Shown here: positions 42,866 through 51,115 of the stretch, one piece after another
How the letters are laid out: the number at the start of each line of letters is the position of its first letter
How positions within the stretch are numbered: the first letter of the stretch is position 1
The notes under the pieces: generated by a model
What the model was told of the DNA's origin: nothing
Databases searched by the model: none
Seen by the model: the letters and a program-made list of their open reading frames with translations, nothing else
From: Streptomyces laurentii
GTDB taxonomy: Bacteria; Actinomycetota; Actinomycetes; Streptomycetales; Streptomycetaceae
Assembly (NCBI GenBank): GCA_002355495.1
Contig: AP017424.1
Span: forward strand, 7,567,501 to 7,631,500
DNA length: 64,000 nucleotides
Direction: 5' to 3'
Translations under genes and position numbers: made by a program

Positions 42866-43998
42866 AGGGCGACTCCGAAGGTGCCGGTGGGCGCGGCCGG
42901 GTTCATGTAGGGCGTGTAGGCGGGGGAGGCGGCCGACCAGGGCCCCGCGCCGGAGGCGGACGACGGACCGCAGGCGGGGACCGGCGGGTTGATGGCCTCG
43001 TTGACCAGGCTCGGCAGGACGCTCGGGTGCAGGCTCTTGGCCCGCAGCCGTTCCAGAGCCGGCCGCAGGACATCGGGCTCGAAGCCCTCGTCCAGCAGCT
43101 CGCGGATCATCCTGCCCAGGTGACCGAGGAAGGCCCTCGGCGGTCGGCTCTCGCAGCCGCGCACATACTCGGCGATGAGCATCTTCGCCGACAAGGTGCT
43201 CGCCTCGACCGCCTCGACCGTCTCCAGGACGCTGTCCGGTGAGGTGCCGGGCGCGGGCGCCTCGCGCCCCCTACGGGAAGATCCTAGGTCCAAGATCCTA
43301 GATCCAGAGCGTGAGCCCTCAGTGAATGTGTCCGCCGTCACGCCGTCAGATGTGGAAGAAACGCTCTGACCTGCGGTTTCGTCAGCCGAGAGGGTCGCGT
43401 GCGGATCTTCGGAAGATGTGGCGGCGATCACGCCGCCCGCGGCGGGAGTGGTGCGGGTCACTTCCTCGGATGCCAGGGTCGGAACCGCCGTCTCGGGCCG
43501 CGTGAGTCCTCCGTGAATATTCACGGAATCGGCCCCTTGTGCGCGGCGGGCGGGTACTTCGTCCGTGAAGCCCGGCGCCGACTGCCCGCCGTCCCGGGAG
43601 TGACCCCGGCCCGGACAGCGGGCGAGGCCGCACTCGCCGCACGCCCGTGCCGCATCGTGCTGCGGGCAGCGCGGAAGCCGGCTCGCGGAGGGGCGGTTGA
43701 TCTTCTGGTGCCGGTCCCAGGTCACGATGTGCAGCCACGTCTTCCCGTCGCAGCCCGTGTACCGGCAGATCAGCCCGCGCTCGGCCAGCTGCTCCAGGTC
43801 CTGGGCGACGTGGGTCGGCGTGTGTCCGGGGCGCAGCGCCCACAGCCGCCCGGCGACGATGGCCGCGTTGTCGCGGTGCCGGCCTGCGTCGTCGGCGTGG
43901 GTGAGCAGGCCGAAGAAGGTGACGACGGCCGTCACGTCCACGGAGGCGAGGTCCTCGGACTCGAACGCCTCGGGTTTGATGGTGCGGATGCGGGCCAT
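42862..43998 (-). CDS. Replication-initiator-like protein (phage/plasmid replisome organiser type)
   Basis: 378 aa from GTG/ATG-type start at 43998. MARIRTIKPEAFESEDLASVDVTAVVTFFGLLTHADDAGRHRDNAAIVAGRLWALRPGHTPTHVAQDLEQLAERGLICRY is the winged-helix N-terminus shared by actinophage and plasmid replication proteins. A Cys/His cluster (CPQHDAARACGECGLARCPGRGH) may bind zinc. After a long acidic/Ser linker comes a helical C-terminal domain (LIAEYVRGCESRPPRAFLGHLGRMIRELLDEG). Followed by the coupled DnaC-like loader, so a replication module. Confidence 0.8.
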   Translation of the reverse strand: MARIRTIKPEAFESEDLASVDVTAVVTFFGLLTHADDAGRHRDNAAIVAGRLWALRPGHTPTHVAQDLEQLAERGLICRYTGCDGKTWLHIVTWDRHQKINRPSASRLPRCPQHDAARACGECGLARCPGRGHSRDGGQSAPGFTDEVPARRAQGADSVNIHGGLTRPETAVPTLASEEVTRTTPAAGGVIAATSSEDPHATLSADETAGQSVSSTSDGVTADTFTEGSRSGSRILDLGSSRRGREAPAPGTSPDSVLETVEAVEASTLSAKMLIAEYVRGCESRPPRAFLGHLGRMIRELLDEGFEPDVLRPALERLRAKSLHPSVLPSLVNEAINPPVPACGPSSASGAGPWSAASPAYTPYMNPAAPTGTFGVAL

Positions 43999-44189
43999 CA
44001 GACCTCACCCCCGTACCGGCGGGCCGGAAGGGGTGTGCCGGTGGTGTCTGTTGCGCGGTCCGCGGAACCGGTCCTTGGTGTCCGGCTTTCGCGCAGGGCC
44101 GGGCTCATGTAATGCTTCTCCCTTGAAGTGCTGCCGCCCGGTGTTGCCCCGTGGGAAGGGCCGGTGCGGCGATGATGGGTCGGTCTCTC

Positions 44190-44206
44190 CGCCGTTTGCC
44201 TCGGCG
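44190..44206. promoter_or_regulatory. Leader hairpin with AGGCAA loop, copy b
   Basis: CGCCG / CGGCG stem with loop TTTGCCT (+), that is AGGCAAA in the leftward transcript. Confidence 0.5.
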
Positions 44207-44230
44207 AGGAGATAGGACTCTTCGCGGTGT

Positions 44231-44262
44231 CGGCGCCTGGGAGTTGCCTCTCCCGGGCGCCG
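44231..44262. promoter_or_regulatory. Leader hairpin with AGGCAA loop, copy c
   Basis: CGGCGCCTGGGAG / CTCCCGGGCGCCG, 13 pairs with one G-U, loop TTGCCT (+), AGGCAA in the leftward transcript leading into the replication operon. Confidence 0.65.
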
Positions 44263-44724
44263 CAGCGCTTTTCAGGGTCTGCTGGCGTGCACTCGCGTAC
44301 TCCTTTCGTCGTTCACCGGGTTGGCCTCCCGGTGGGGGACGACGAACATACGTAGACGGTCCGCGCAAGTCCAGCGTTGGCTCTATATTCCGTGACAAGT
44401 CGCATCGCTCGGAGGGTGAGGGATCGATGCGAACTCTCCTGTGGGGCGTCACCACTGCGATCGCTGACGCACTGACAGGCGATGCCCCCCCAATCCCGTG
44501 CGATGGATGATCGCGCCGCTGACCTGCTGTTGATCAGGATTTAAGCCCGCTCCGCGATCAGCGTCAACGGTCCCGCACTCCAGGAATTACGCGCGTAGAC
44601 CCAGGTGGCGGCGGAATTTCCGACTTGCCGAGGCGGATCAACTACCCATTTTTCTAAGCGGGATGGTGATCTCTCCCGTTCCTACGTCATCTTTCGGGCA
44701 AGGGGTTGCCCAGGGAGAAAGAAA

Positions 44725-44748
44725 AAAGCGGCAATAATTTGCCGCTTT
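44725..44748 (-). terminator. Rho-independent terminator for leftward transcription
   Basis: AAAGCGGCAA / TTGCCGCTTT with loop TAAT; on the - strand it is followed by a run of six T (+ strand A44722-44727). It lies within the divergent region, so it would end or attenuate a leftward transcript begun near 44.8-45.0 kb. Confidence 0.75.
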
Positions 44749-44777
44749 CGAAACCGGCAATAGATTTCCGGTTTCGA
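44748..44777. promoter_or_regulatory. Everted repeat sharing the GAAACCGG half-site
   Basis: TCGAAACCGG and its complement CCGGTTTCGA separated by 10 bp. The half-site GAAACCGG is the same as in the 25-bp dyads at 15.56 and 23.07 kb, arranged in the opposite orientation. Confidence 0.6.
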
Positions 44778-44823
44778 TGTCCGATTCGTGGTTGATCGAC
44801 TCCATATCGCTCCATCGTCACTC

Positions 44824-44839
44824 CCTACGCAAGCGTAGG
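44824..44839. promoter_or_regulatory. Short dyad CCTACGC-AA-GCGTAGG
   Basis: Perfect 7-bp arms with AA centre, about 195 bp before the XRE regulator start. A typical operator size for an HTH dimer; perhaps autoregulation by the XRE protein, by inference. Confidence 0.5.
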
Positions 44840-45034
44840 AACGTGTGTGATGGGTCACCGAGGCTGAGGGGGTGCGAGATTTCATGATCGAAAAAAAAGA
44901 TCTCGTACTCTGGAACAGAGGCAGGGGTGGGCCGGTGCGTTGGCACGGGTCCACCCTCTTTTGTTGCCTCGACTCGGGGATAGCCCCCCTCCATGTGGAG
45001 AGGCGTCGTGAACGGAAAGAACAAGGAGAAGCGG

Positions 45035-46048
45035 ATGGGCGTCACAGAGCCCCTCCCGGACATCAGGGGGACCGGGTGCGAGGCAGGGGAGGACGAACAC
45101 GTGCGAGGAGGCCGGAAAGCGGAGTCCTCTGGGCACCTGCCCAGGGAGGCCGGGCAGCCCTGGGCGGGCCAGGTAATGGGATTCGCCGGCCAGCTGAAGG
45201 CGTGGCGGAAGATCGCCGGCCACCGCCGGGGCCGCCGCGTGACCCAGGACGAGTGCGCGACGGCGGTCGGAAGGTCAGCACGCTGGTGGAGGAACCTGGA
45301 GCGGGGTGACGGCCGGACTCGGCTCGACCGCGAACAGTGCCGGCGGCTCGCTGATCTCCTGCGGCTCGACCGCGATGAACGCGCCGCGCTCCTGCTCTAC
45401 AACAACCTCGCCACGACTGCGGAGAGCGGGCCGGTGGACCCGCGAGTCCACAGCAGCCTGCGCCTGCTGGTCGACCAGCAGATGCCCAGGCCGGCTTATC
45501 TGTGCGACCCCTACTGGAACATCCTCGCGTCCAACGCATCGATGGCGGAGTGGTGGCCCTGGGTGCTCGAACCCCGTGCCAACCTCATGAGATGGGCCCT
45601 GCTGGATCCAGAGGCGCGCACCCAGTACCACGCCTGGGAACAGCATGCTGCGGAGTACGTGAAGATGCTGAAGTTCGCCCTCGCCCGGAGTGACGCGGCC
45701 GAACTCCTGGCCCTCATCGGCGACGTGTGCGAGGACCCGGACGTCCGACACATCTGGGAGACCACCACCGAACTCACCAAAACGCGCGACGGTCACCTCT
45801 TCCGCATGAGCGTCCCCATCATGGGACAGGAGCCCATCGAAGTCGTCAGCCACGTACTCCACCCTGCTGCTCTCCCGAATTGCCGCATGGTCGTCATTAC
45901 ATGGTCGGCGAACGAAGAGGCCGAAGACGAAGCCCGTGAGCTGGACACGGTGCCCACAGGGCCTCGTGCGCAGGCCCAGTTCCAGCAGGCACGATCGACC
46001 GGGACGGCTCCAAACTGCGCATGCTCCAAGGTGGAGTTGACCGCCTGA
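45035..46048 (+). CDS. XRE-family regulator with MmyB-like ligand-binding domain
   Basis: 337 aa from ATG at 45035, AAGGAG 6 nt upstream (preferred over ATG 44993). Residues 45-115 form the HTH (GHRRGRRVTQDECATAVGRSARWWRNLERGDGRTRLDREQCRRLADLLRLD). The C-terminal domain LVDQQMPRPAYLCDPYWNILASNASMAEWWPWVL...HVLHPAALPNCRMVVITW is the MmyB-like PAS-related ligand domain common in Streptomyces regulators. Ends with Cys-containing ACSKVELTA. It is divergent from the replication operon and may control it. Confidence 0.9.
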   Translation: MGVTEPLPDIRGTGCEAGEDEHVRGGRKAESSGHLPREAGQPWAGQVMGFAGQLKAWRKIAGHRRGRRVTQDECATAVGRSARWWRNLERGDGRTRLDREQCRRLADLLRLDRDERAALLLYNNLATTAESGPVDPRVHSSLRLLVDQQMPRPAYLCDPYWNILASNASMAEWWPWVLEPRANLMRWALLDPEARTQYHAWEQHAAEYVKMLKFALARSDAAELLALIGDVCEDPDVRHIWETTTELTKTRDGHLFRMSVPIMGQEPIEVVSHVLHPAALPNCRMVVITWSANEEAEDEARELDTVPTGPRAQAQFQQARSTGTAPNCACSKVELTA

Positions 46049-46151
46049 AGCGGTCGGAGACGCGGTGCGCAGGGCGGTCGAGGTGCTGGCTGCGTGCGGA
46101 GAAGCTGCTGGGGAGCCGAGCGGGTTCTTCTTCCACACGACCGCCCGGCGC

Positions 46152-46614
46152 TCACTCGGCTATGGCGGCCAGGGCAGCCCGGAGGTTTCTCGCTGAGCCG
46201 GTCTGGGTGGCGACGGCCACGGCACGGGCGGAAAGGTCGGCGGCCGTCTCTCGGTCTCCGCGGGCCGCGTAGATGCGGGCGCTCGCGGTCAGGACCTCGG
46301 CCGAGCCGCGGACGTGGGTGGTCGCCCAGCCGGCACGGGCGTCGTCGAGGGCGTTCTGGCCCGTGCCGAGGAGGGCCGGGGTGCTGCGGCCGAGACGGAG
46401 GATGGTGCGGCCCGTCCATTTGTTCAATTCGGCGGGGCTCAGGTAGCCGATGTAGGGGGGCGTCTCGCCGTCGTCGGTCCGGCCGAGCAGTTTCCAGGCT
46501 GCCTGGAGGTCCTTCTGGGCGCTGCGTGCGTCGCCGAGGCACGCGTGGTGGTGGGCGCGGATGGCATGCCCCCAGGACCGTACGGTCGGGTGGGCCCGGG
46601 TGCCGCCGAGCCGG
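46152..46614 (-). pseudogene. C-terminal remnant of a TPR-type regulator
   Basis: The frame STLRLGGTRAHPTVRSWGHAIRAHHHACLGDARSAQKDLQAAWKLL through LRAALAAIAE is the TPR C-terminus of a typical Streptomyces XRE/TPR regulator. It has no start codon of its own, and upstream DNA changes directly into the APH-like kinase in another frame at about 46614. The HTH half is missing. A 91-aa frame from TTG 46427 is open but unlikely to be a real gene. Confidence 0.6.
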
Positions 46615-47076
46615 AGGGTGGACGGTGAGGCCGGCGACGGTCAGAGGTGCGGTCGTGCCGGCGAGCTGCTGGCGGACGTACGCGGCGCGGTCCGGGCCGA
46701 AAGAGAGCAGGACAGTGCGGGGCTCGGTGACGTGGAAGGCGGCGAGGAGGGCGCCGGCGGCCTCGTACGCGTGCTGTTCCTCGTGTCGGGTGAGGGCGAG
46801 GGACTGCAGGGGGCGGCCGGGGACCGAGGTCATAAGGAGTGGCCGCTCGTCCTCGTCGACGTCGATGAGCTGGGGCACGACGGGGCCGAGCGGCGGCGTC
46901 CAGCGGGAGAGCGCGGCATGTTCACGCTGGAAACTGCCGATGCTGGTGTTGGACTTGAGGATCGTCTCGCGGCCGTCGGGGTTCTGCAGACGCAGCACGG
47001 TGGTGGACGTGCCGGGCCAGCTGTGGTCGGCGACGACCTCGGCCGGCCCGGTCATCCGGGCTATCGCGCTGCTCAC
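46615..47076 (-). pseudogene. N-terminal remnant of an APH-like kinase
   Basis: GTG 47076 overlaps the preceding stop (GTGA). About 150 residues of the N-lobe are present: TVLRLQNPDGRETILKSNTSIGSFQREHAALSRW...VPQLIDVDEDERPLLMTSVPGRPL...AYEAAGALLAAFHV. The catalytic HxDxxxxN and DFG-type segments never appear; after TVAGLTVHP the sequence becomes the TPR remnant. So the gene is cut by a deletion, not merely frameshifted. Confidence 0.65.
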
Positions 47077-47520
47077 GGGCCCAGCAGGGTGAGTGCGCGG
47101 GCGAGGACCTGCTCGGGGGTGAGGCCGGTGGTGTCGATCACCTCGGCCTGCTCGCCCAGCCAGGTCGCGTACGCGGTCTCGTAGTCGGCGAGGCGGCGGC
47201 GCCGGAAGGCGCGGACCTTCTCGCTGCACTCCTCGTCGTCGGGGAATTCCATGCTGCCTTCGATCCGGCTGCGCAGGATATCGGAGTCGGAGTGCAGCAG
47301 GAGGTGGTGGACCTCGACGCCGTCCTTGGCCAGGGCCTCGAAGATCTCGTCGGCGTACTCGCGGCGCAGCAGCGTCATCGGAGCGATGACCGGACCGCCC
47401 TGGGTGTAGCGGTCCAGCTCGGCGCAGACACGGGCGACGAGGCTGCGCCACATCGGGTAGTCCTGGAAGTCCTTCTGCCGCCGAGGGTGGTCGCCGAGGC
47501 TCTTTGCGTCGTCGAGCGGC
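47073..47520 (-). pseudogene. N-truncated P-loop kinase
   Basis: DDAKSLGDHPRRQKDFQDYPMWRSLVARVCAELDRYTQGGPVIAPMTLLRREYADEIFEALAKDGVEVHHLLLHSDSDILRSRIEG matches the C-terminal part of AAA/P-loop kinases, including the LID region RAFRRRRLADY. The Walker A half is missing; an in-frame TAG occurs just before the homology begins. A GTG/ATG-type start at 47453 would give only 126 aa without the P-loop. Confidence 0.65.
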
Positions 47521-47575
47521 TACTCCCGGAGCAGCGCCAGACCCAAGCCGACAAGTGAGCGCTGGGCGTTGCCTG

Positions 47576-48475
47576 CTACAGGGAGAGCGCCTCGTCGTAG
47601 ACGTTCCGCAGGCGCTGCTGGAGTCCGGGGTGGGGGACTAGGGCGAGCGCTTTCGTGTGATCGGCCGTGGTGGTCGTGAGCAGCCGGCGCTGCTGGTCGA
47701 GGTAGCCGGCTAGGAAGTGGTGGATGTCGCCAGTGGTTTCGGTGAGGACGCGGGCGGTGTAGATCATGGTCAGGGGGAAGGCCCAGCAGGCGTGGAGGAA
47801 GCCGAACGCGGGCCTGCGCGCGTTTCGCCAGGGGGAGTGGAACGTGGCCGCCTCGTCGAGTTTGCAGCCGATCGAGGCCAGGGCGTCGTTGAGCCAGTTG
47901 TGGCCACCTTCGTGGATCAGGTCGCGGCCGAGTACGACAGGGACGTCGACGTGGTCGGTGTAGACGGTTCCCGGAAGCCGGGTGATGGCCCAGCTGATGA
48001 GGGTGTCGCCGAGCGCTTTGCGTCGGAGCAGGCAGGTGACCACCGCGTGGTCCGCCAGCAGATCGCCGAACCCGTGCCGAGCTGCCGTGTCGAAGGCGGT
48101 TGCGGTGAGGGCGAGTTCGTGTGCCGAGGCGGCGGTGGTGTCGGGGCCGAGGACGTAGTACGCGGTGTCGGAGATCGAGGACCGCAGCATGAGGCCCGGG
48201 TCGGGCGAGACGATGACACGGGGGCCGACGGCTGTCGGCGTGGCGAGGGCGATCCCGTTCGCGTCGGGGTGGGCCTGGTACCAGTCGAAGGTGGCGGTGT
48301 CCCCGGTGCGGGCGGCGGCTTCGGCGCCTTCGAGGGCGTGATGGGCCAGGCAGTAGGCGTCGGCCGGCCGCTCGGTCCGGCCCATGTCGGCCCGGAAGAG
48401 GCTGTGGATCCGCTGCGTGCGGTCCCGGCGCAGGCCCTGGACGGGGGAGAACGCGAAGTCGAGAGGTGCGGGCAC
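47576..48475 (-). CDS. HExxH-type (2-oxoglutarate-dependent) peptide beta-hydroxylase-like protein
   Basis: 299 aa. HEGGH at residues 188-192 in DLIHEGGHNWLNDAL, then TFHSPWRNARRPAFGFLHACWAF (211-233), which parallels the A-P-W-R-x-x-x-R-P-x-x-G-x-L-H segment of the peptide-modifying HExxH family seen with radical SAM RiPP enzymes (FxsB type). In that family the domain hydroxylates side chains of a precursor peptide. Here it is free-standing and lies directly downstream of a 53-aa peptide gene, which is its likely substrate (inference). Last gene of the intact cluster before the degraded patch. Confidence 0.78.
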   Translation of the reverse strand: MPAPLDFAFSPVQGLRRDRTQRIHSLFRADMGRTERPADAYCLAHHALEGAEAAARTGDTATFDWYQAHPDANGIALATPTAVGPRVIVSPDPGLMLRSSISDTAYYVLGPDTTAASAHELALTATAFDTAARHGFGDLLADHAVVTCLLRRKALGDTLISWAITRLPGTVYTDHVDVPVVLGRDLIHEGGHNWLNDALASIGCKLDEAATFHSPWRNARRPAFGFLHACWAFPLTMIYTARVLTETTGDIHHFLAGYLDQQRRLLTTTTADHTKALALVPHPGLQQRLRNVYDEALSL

Positions 48476-48568
48476 GAGGGTTCCTTCCCGGAGCTGGGCT
48501 GGGGCCGGCCCCGTCGGGCCGGCCCCAGGGTGACTACCGGCGGGTCGCCGCCGGCATCAGAGGGTGGG

Positions 48569-48730
48569 TCAGGCGTCGATGCTCTCGGGGGCGGAGGCCG
48601 GCTCGGTGGCCGTCCAGCCGTCGGCGGAGACGCTGGAGGTGTGGGCGGTGGCGCGGACGGTGCCCTCGTTGGCGCGGAGGGTGTCCACGGCGGCGAGGAA
48701 GGACTCGGGGGTCGTCTGGTTCTCGGTCAT
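48569..48730 (-). CDS. Candidate RiPP precursor peptide, 53 aa
   Basis: ATG 48730 to TGA 48569. Leader-like first half MTENQTTPESFLAAVDTL then RANEGTVRATAHTSSVSADG, and tail WTATEPASAPESIDA. No Cys, one Trp, rich in Thr, Ser and Ala, acidic ends; the helix PESFLAAVDTLRANEG resembles leader helices. AGAGGG lies a little far (11 nt) upstream. It sits between the Ser/Thr kinase and the HExxH hydroxylase on the same strand, 93 and 105 bp from them, in DNA otherwise unoccupied. Too short for usual gene finding. Precursor identity is inference from context and composition. Confidence 0.65.
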   Translation of the reverse strand: MTENQTTPESFLAAVDTLRANEGTVRATAHTSSVSADGWTATEPASAPESIDA

Positions 48731-48835
48731 GGTCGGTCTTGCCCTCTCATGGGTCGGGATGTGGGTGTCGTGTGCTCGGGCAGAGCGGGGGTGCTCGGGC
48801 GGAGCGCACCGCAGGCCCTCCTTCCGGAGGTGTGC

Positions 48836-49729
48836 TTAGTGCCCGCGGCGCGGCTGCGGCGCGGAAGTCGGTTCGGCCGCCTGCCGGAGGCCGTCGTGCA
48901 GGTCCGCCATCGTGGGGCGTTCCCTGGGGTCCGGTGCGAGTGCTCCGGTGAGCAGCGGGCGCAGCGGGGCCGGCGCGGAGTCCAGGCGGTGGGTGCCGTG
49001 GCGGGGGATGTCGCCGCATGCGAAGCGGTGGACCAGGACCGCGAGGCTGAACACATCGGCGGCCGGGGTGGCGGTGCTGTACGAGGAGGCGTATTCCGGG
49101 GGCCAGTGGACTTCCGGGCCGCGCCCGGCGGGGCCTCGGGCGGCGGTGGTGAGTCGGGCGGCGCCGAGGTCGGTGATCAGGCCGTGGCCGTCGTGGACGA
49201 GGACGTTCTCCTGGTAGACGTCGCGGTGCACCATGCCGCGCTTGTGCAGGTGGGTGAGGCCGGCTGCGACGTCGGCCAGGATGCCCAGCCCGGCGGCCGT
49301 GGTCTTCTCGTCGCGTGGGGCCGTGAGCCAGGAGCGGAAAGAGCCGCCGGGGCAGTAGGGCATCGTGTACCAGTCGAACCGGTCGGTGGCGCCTTCCTCC
49401 AGGAGCGGGACGACGTGTCCGGCGCCGGTGGCGGCGCGGGCGACGGCGATCTCGTGGCGGAAGTCCTCGCGGGCGAGGGCACGTTCGGCCGGGGTCATCT
49501 CGGCGTACCAGTAGAAGCCGTACGCGGCCGGGCGGTCCTTCTCGTCGAGTTCGGCGAGGACGTGGTTGCTGCCGAACCCGGCCTTGAGGACCACGGGCGC
49601 CGCCTCGTCCCGGCTGACGAGGGCCAGGGTGCTGGCGCGGGTGAAGGAGAGCAGGGTGTGGACCTGCCATCCGTCGGTGCCAAGCTGGTCGAGGACCCAG
49701 GCGGCCGGGTGCATCGGATGCAGACGCAT
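48836..49729 (-). CDS. Ser/Thr protein kinase-like protein
   Basis: 297 aa from ATG/GTG-type start at 49729. Kinase subdomains are visible: VVLKAGF (K49), HEIAVARAATGAGHVVPLLEEG, the catalytic loop HRDVYQENVLV (D170, N175), DLG instead of DFG (187-189), and PPEYASSYSTATPAADVFSLAVLV. The glycine-rich loop is atypical. No membrane helix, so cytosolic. In the cluster it may phosphorylate the precursor peptide or a partner protein, by inference. Confidence 0.85.
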   Translation of the reverse strand: MRLHPMHPAAWVLDQLGTDGWQVHTLLSFTRASTLALVSRDEAAPVVLKAGFGSNHVLAELDEKDRPAAYGFYWYAEMTPAERALAREDFRHEIAVARAATGAGHVVPLLEEGATDRFDWYTMPYCPGGSFRSWLTAPRDEKTTAAGLGILADVAAGLTHLHKRGMVHRDVYQENVLVHDGHGLITDLGAARLTTAARGPAGRGPEVHWPPEYASSYSTATPAADVFSLAVLVHRFACGDIPRHGTHRLDSAPAPLRPLLTGALAPDPRERPTMADLHDGLRQAAEPTSAPQPRRGH

Positions 49730-49745
49730 GTCGGGGGCACTCCTC

Positions 49746-50387
49746 CTATACGCGCGCGGTGGGCGCGGGGGCTTGGCGTAAGGCGCACAGGCACATGGCG
49801 GTCAGGGTGTCGAGGTCGGCGCCGGTGCTGCAGGGGTGGCGCAGGACGGGCAGCCCGGTCGCCTCGGTCCAGGCCGTGGTCGCCTGGTCGTACAGGTTGG
49901 TGAGGCGTGCCGCGGTGTCGGGGTCCTCACCGAACCGGCGTGGCGTGGCCCGGTGTGAGAGCCGCTCAAGGCACAGGCTGGCCGGGGTGGTCAGCAGGAT
50001 GGTCAGCTTCGCGCGTGCGGCGGGCGCGTGGGCGAGCTGCCGGACGCAGTCGGTCACGGGCAGACCGTGGACCAGGGCGAGCTGGCACGCGGTCGACAGG
50101 GTGAGCCGGTCGGCGACGACGTGCCCGCGGGCGAGGGCAGGGGCCAGGTTATGGCGGCCGTGCAGGTCCAGGTCGAGGCGTACGGCGGAGATCGCTTCCG
50201 TGCTGTCGGCGGCGCGGAGACCGCGCAGGCGGACGATCGTCCGGGTGGCGGGGAGCGACAGCCAGGAGAACTGGCCGATGTGCCCCAGCGGCAGGCCCTC
50301 GGCGCGGGCGGCGGCGAGGAGCCGGTCGCGCAGGGTGCTCTTGCCCGCCCCGGAGATGCCCTCGATGGCCAGCAGCATCCCCTTCAC
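49746..50387 (-). CDS. Thymidylate-kinase-like P-loop kinase
   Basis: 213 aa from GTG 50387 (or ATG 50378), overlapping the oxygenase stop as GTGA. Walker A is AIEGISGAGKSTLRDRLL, then HVVADRLTLSTACQ (DRY/DR-like substrate site) and ICLERLSHRATPRRFGEDPD as a LID. It resembles dTMP kinases, but within this cluster it might phosphorylate a nucleotide-like or peptide intermediate. Stand-alone kinase, cytosolic. Confidence 0.82.
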   Translation of the reverse strand: MKGMLLAIEGISGAGKSTLRDRLLAAARAEGLPLGHIGQFSWLSLPATRTIVRLRGLRAADSTEAISAVRLDLDLHGRHNLAPALARGHVVADRLTLSTACQLALVHGLPVTDCVRQLAHAPAARAKLTILLTTPASLCLERLSHRATPRRFGEDPDTAARLTNLYDQATTAWTEATGLPVLRHPCSTGADLDTLTAMCLCALRQAPAPTARV

Positions 50388-51115
50388 CGCTCGCCGGCCT
50401 CGGCGGTCAGCCAGCTGATGAACTTCGCGCACCGCCCGCGGACCACCGGCTCGGTGCCGTGGGCGAGCTGGGAGCCGTAGAGCAGGGCGGTGCCCTGGGC
50501 GGGGCTCACGGTCCAGCGGGTACGGGGCATCTGCGTGAACCAGCCGGCGGAGTGGTCGGCGCCGTCGTGCGCCAGCCAAATGCCGGGCGCGTAGCCGCTG
50601 CCGGGGGAGTGGTCGAGGCGGGTGTCCCACAGGCGGCTGTCGGAGGAGGTCTCGACGTAGAACCCGCCGCCGGCCGCCGCCTCGCTGATCACCACGCTGA
50701 TGCCGGCGATCTGCCGGGGCCAGGCGAGCGGGTCGGGGGCGATGCCGTCGAGGTGGGAGGTGATGTGCTGGCCGGGCCCGTACTCGACGTATGTCCACGG
50801 ACGGCACGTCGTGATTGACGGCATGACGCGGGACAAGGCGGGGCGGGCCCGGTCGAAGGCGTCCTGGAGCAGGTGCTCGGCCTGCTCGGGGATTTTCGGG
50901 ATCTCCACTCGCCCGGCCGGCTCGTACACGGCCATCGCCTGCTCCGGGGTGTGGCCGGGGATCTCGTGGATGGAGCTGCTGCGCTGCTCGCCGAAGTCGC
51001 TTCGGCGCTCGGAGGTGAGGAAGGCGCGCATCAGGGCGGCGAGCTGGTCCCGCTCGCCGGCGGTGAGGAAGCCTTCGACGCTTCCGATGGCGACGGTCTC
51101 GGCGATGTGGATCAC
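50384..51115 (-). CDS. 2OG-Fe(II) oxygenase
   Basis: 243 aa from GTG 51115 behind AAGGAGG, overlapping the upstream stop as GTGA. The iron facial triad is H121-x-D123 in GQHITSHLDGIAPD and H219 in SQLAHGTEP, with R226/R228 nearby to hold 2-oxoglutarate. The fold order matches prolyl-4-hydroxylase-like oxygenases. Likely hydroxylates the precursor peptide or a small-molecule unit; a second, unrelated hydroxylase type (HExxH) is in the same cluster. Confidence 0.85.
   Translation of the reverse strand: MIHIAETVAIGSVEGFLTAGERDQLAALMRAFLTSERRSDFGEQRSSSIHEIPGHTPEQAMAVYEPAGRVEIPKIPEQAEHLLQDAFDRARPALSRVMPSITTCRPWTYVEYGPGQHITSHLDGIAPDPLAWPRQIAGISVVISEAAAGGGFYVETSSDSRLWDTRLDHSPGSGYAPGIWLAHDGADHSAGWFTQMPRTRWTVSPAQGTALLYGSQLAHGTEPVVRGRCAKFISWLTAEAGER

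Larger units (their letters stand above)
43999..45034. other. 1-kb divergent control region, candidate origin
   Basis: No convincing gene lies between the replication-protein gene (leftward) and the XRE regulator (rightward). The left half has two hairpins with the AGGCAA loop (44190-44206, 44231-44262). The right half has the lowest GC of the window and includes a hairpin/U-run terminator (44725-44748), an everted repeat (44748-44777) and a short dyad (44824-44839). Position beside initiator and loader genes makes it the best place to look for an origin; no iteron array is evident. Confidence 0.55.

Noticed and set aside
45793..47451. 552-aa - strand frame continuing the APH-like kinase
   Set aside because: After about residue 270 the sequence is a shadow of the TPR remnant and of the antisense XRE gene; no kinase motifs follow.
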